DNA of 64,000 nt from Micromonospora sp. HNM0581 (GTDB lineage: Bacteria > Actinomycetota > Actinomycetes > Mycobacteriales > Micromonosporaceae), in assembly GCF_012726175.1 (NCBI RefSeq), contig NZ_JAASAD010000002.1:1-64000 (forward strand), written 5' to 3'. Under the pieces are notes generated by a model, which saw only the letters and a list, made by a program, of their open reading frames with translations, made no database searches and was not told the origin of the DNA. Shown one piece after another: positions 63,092 through 64,000 of this stretch (positions are counted from its first letter, which is position 1; each line of letters begins with the position of its first letter). The position numbers and the translations under genes were made by a program.

Positions 63092-64000
<909 letters not shown>

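Overview
The window is high-GC actinobacterial DNA and most resembles Micromonosporaceae (Micromonospora/Salinispora type). The signs are heavy G/C at third codon positions, an F420-dependent reductase, two type I glutamine synthetases with GlnE, a gene order that follows the Mycobacterium tuberculosis Rv2200-Rv2225 block from memory of that genome, and many genes that seem to lack leaders. All functions below are read from the sequence and family knowledge; no search was run.

Region 1 (about 235-6962) is a compact actinomycete integrative and conjugative element (AICE). One promoter inside a striking double-palindrome operator drives a chain of mostly overlapping genes: a Pra-like activator, a small zinc-ribbon-like protein, the TraB/FtsK DNA translocase, two small unknowns, a DUF2637/SpdB-like membrane protein, a RepSA-type rolling-circle initiator, Xis and a tyrosine integrase. 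No cognate repressor is visible. A decayed fragment of a chromosomal gene lies left of the element and its intact relative lies to the right, beyond an HNH-nuclease-like gene of lower GC.

Region 2 (7.7-20 kb) is chromosomal: two Roadblock/LC7 proteins, a NUDIX hydrolase, an NADPH:F420 reductase, a lipoprotein, PanB, NAD synthetase, GlnA2, a DUF350 protein, a secreted charged protein and an LD-carboxypeptidase-like protein. Region 3 (20-31 kb) has a class I amidotransferase coupled to GlnE, a polytopic membrane protein, two tandem MptB-like mannosyltransferases and GlnA1. GlnA1, GlnE and GlnA2 together form the nitrogen-assimilation module.

Region 4 (30.5-47 kb) is a lipoate-centred block: RDD and DUF4191 proteins, LipA, LipB, a two-lipoyl-domain E2, E3 (LpdA), then PepA and GcvT. 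It is interrupted, relative to the remembered mycobacterial order, by a GT-C-like membrane protein, a wrecked PHB-depolymerase gene, LtrA, and a TetR/SDR pair with two operators. Members of a palindromic repeat family sit at three convergent gene ends, and a degenerate copy lies inside the second mptB-like gene.

Region 5 (47-64 kb) carries a DUF2314-like protein, CobS, a CobU-CobT fusion, small unknowns, an M50 protease, an aldo/keto reductase, a 1219-residue proline-rich WG-repeat protein, DUF3043, a MurA, NadA, glycerate kinase, ErpA and the start of an AdoK-type kinase cut by the window edge.
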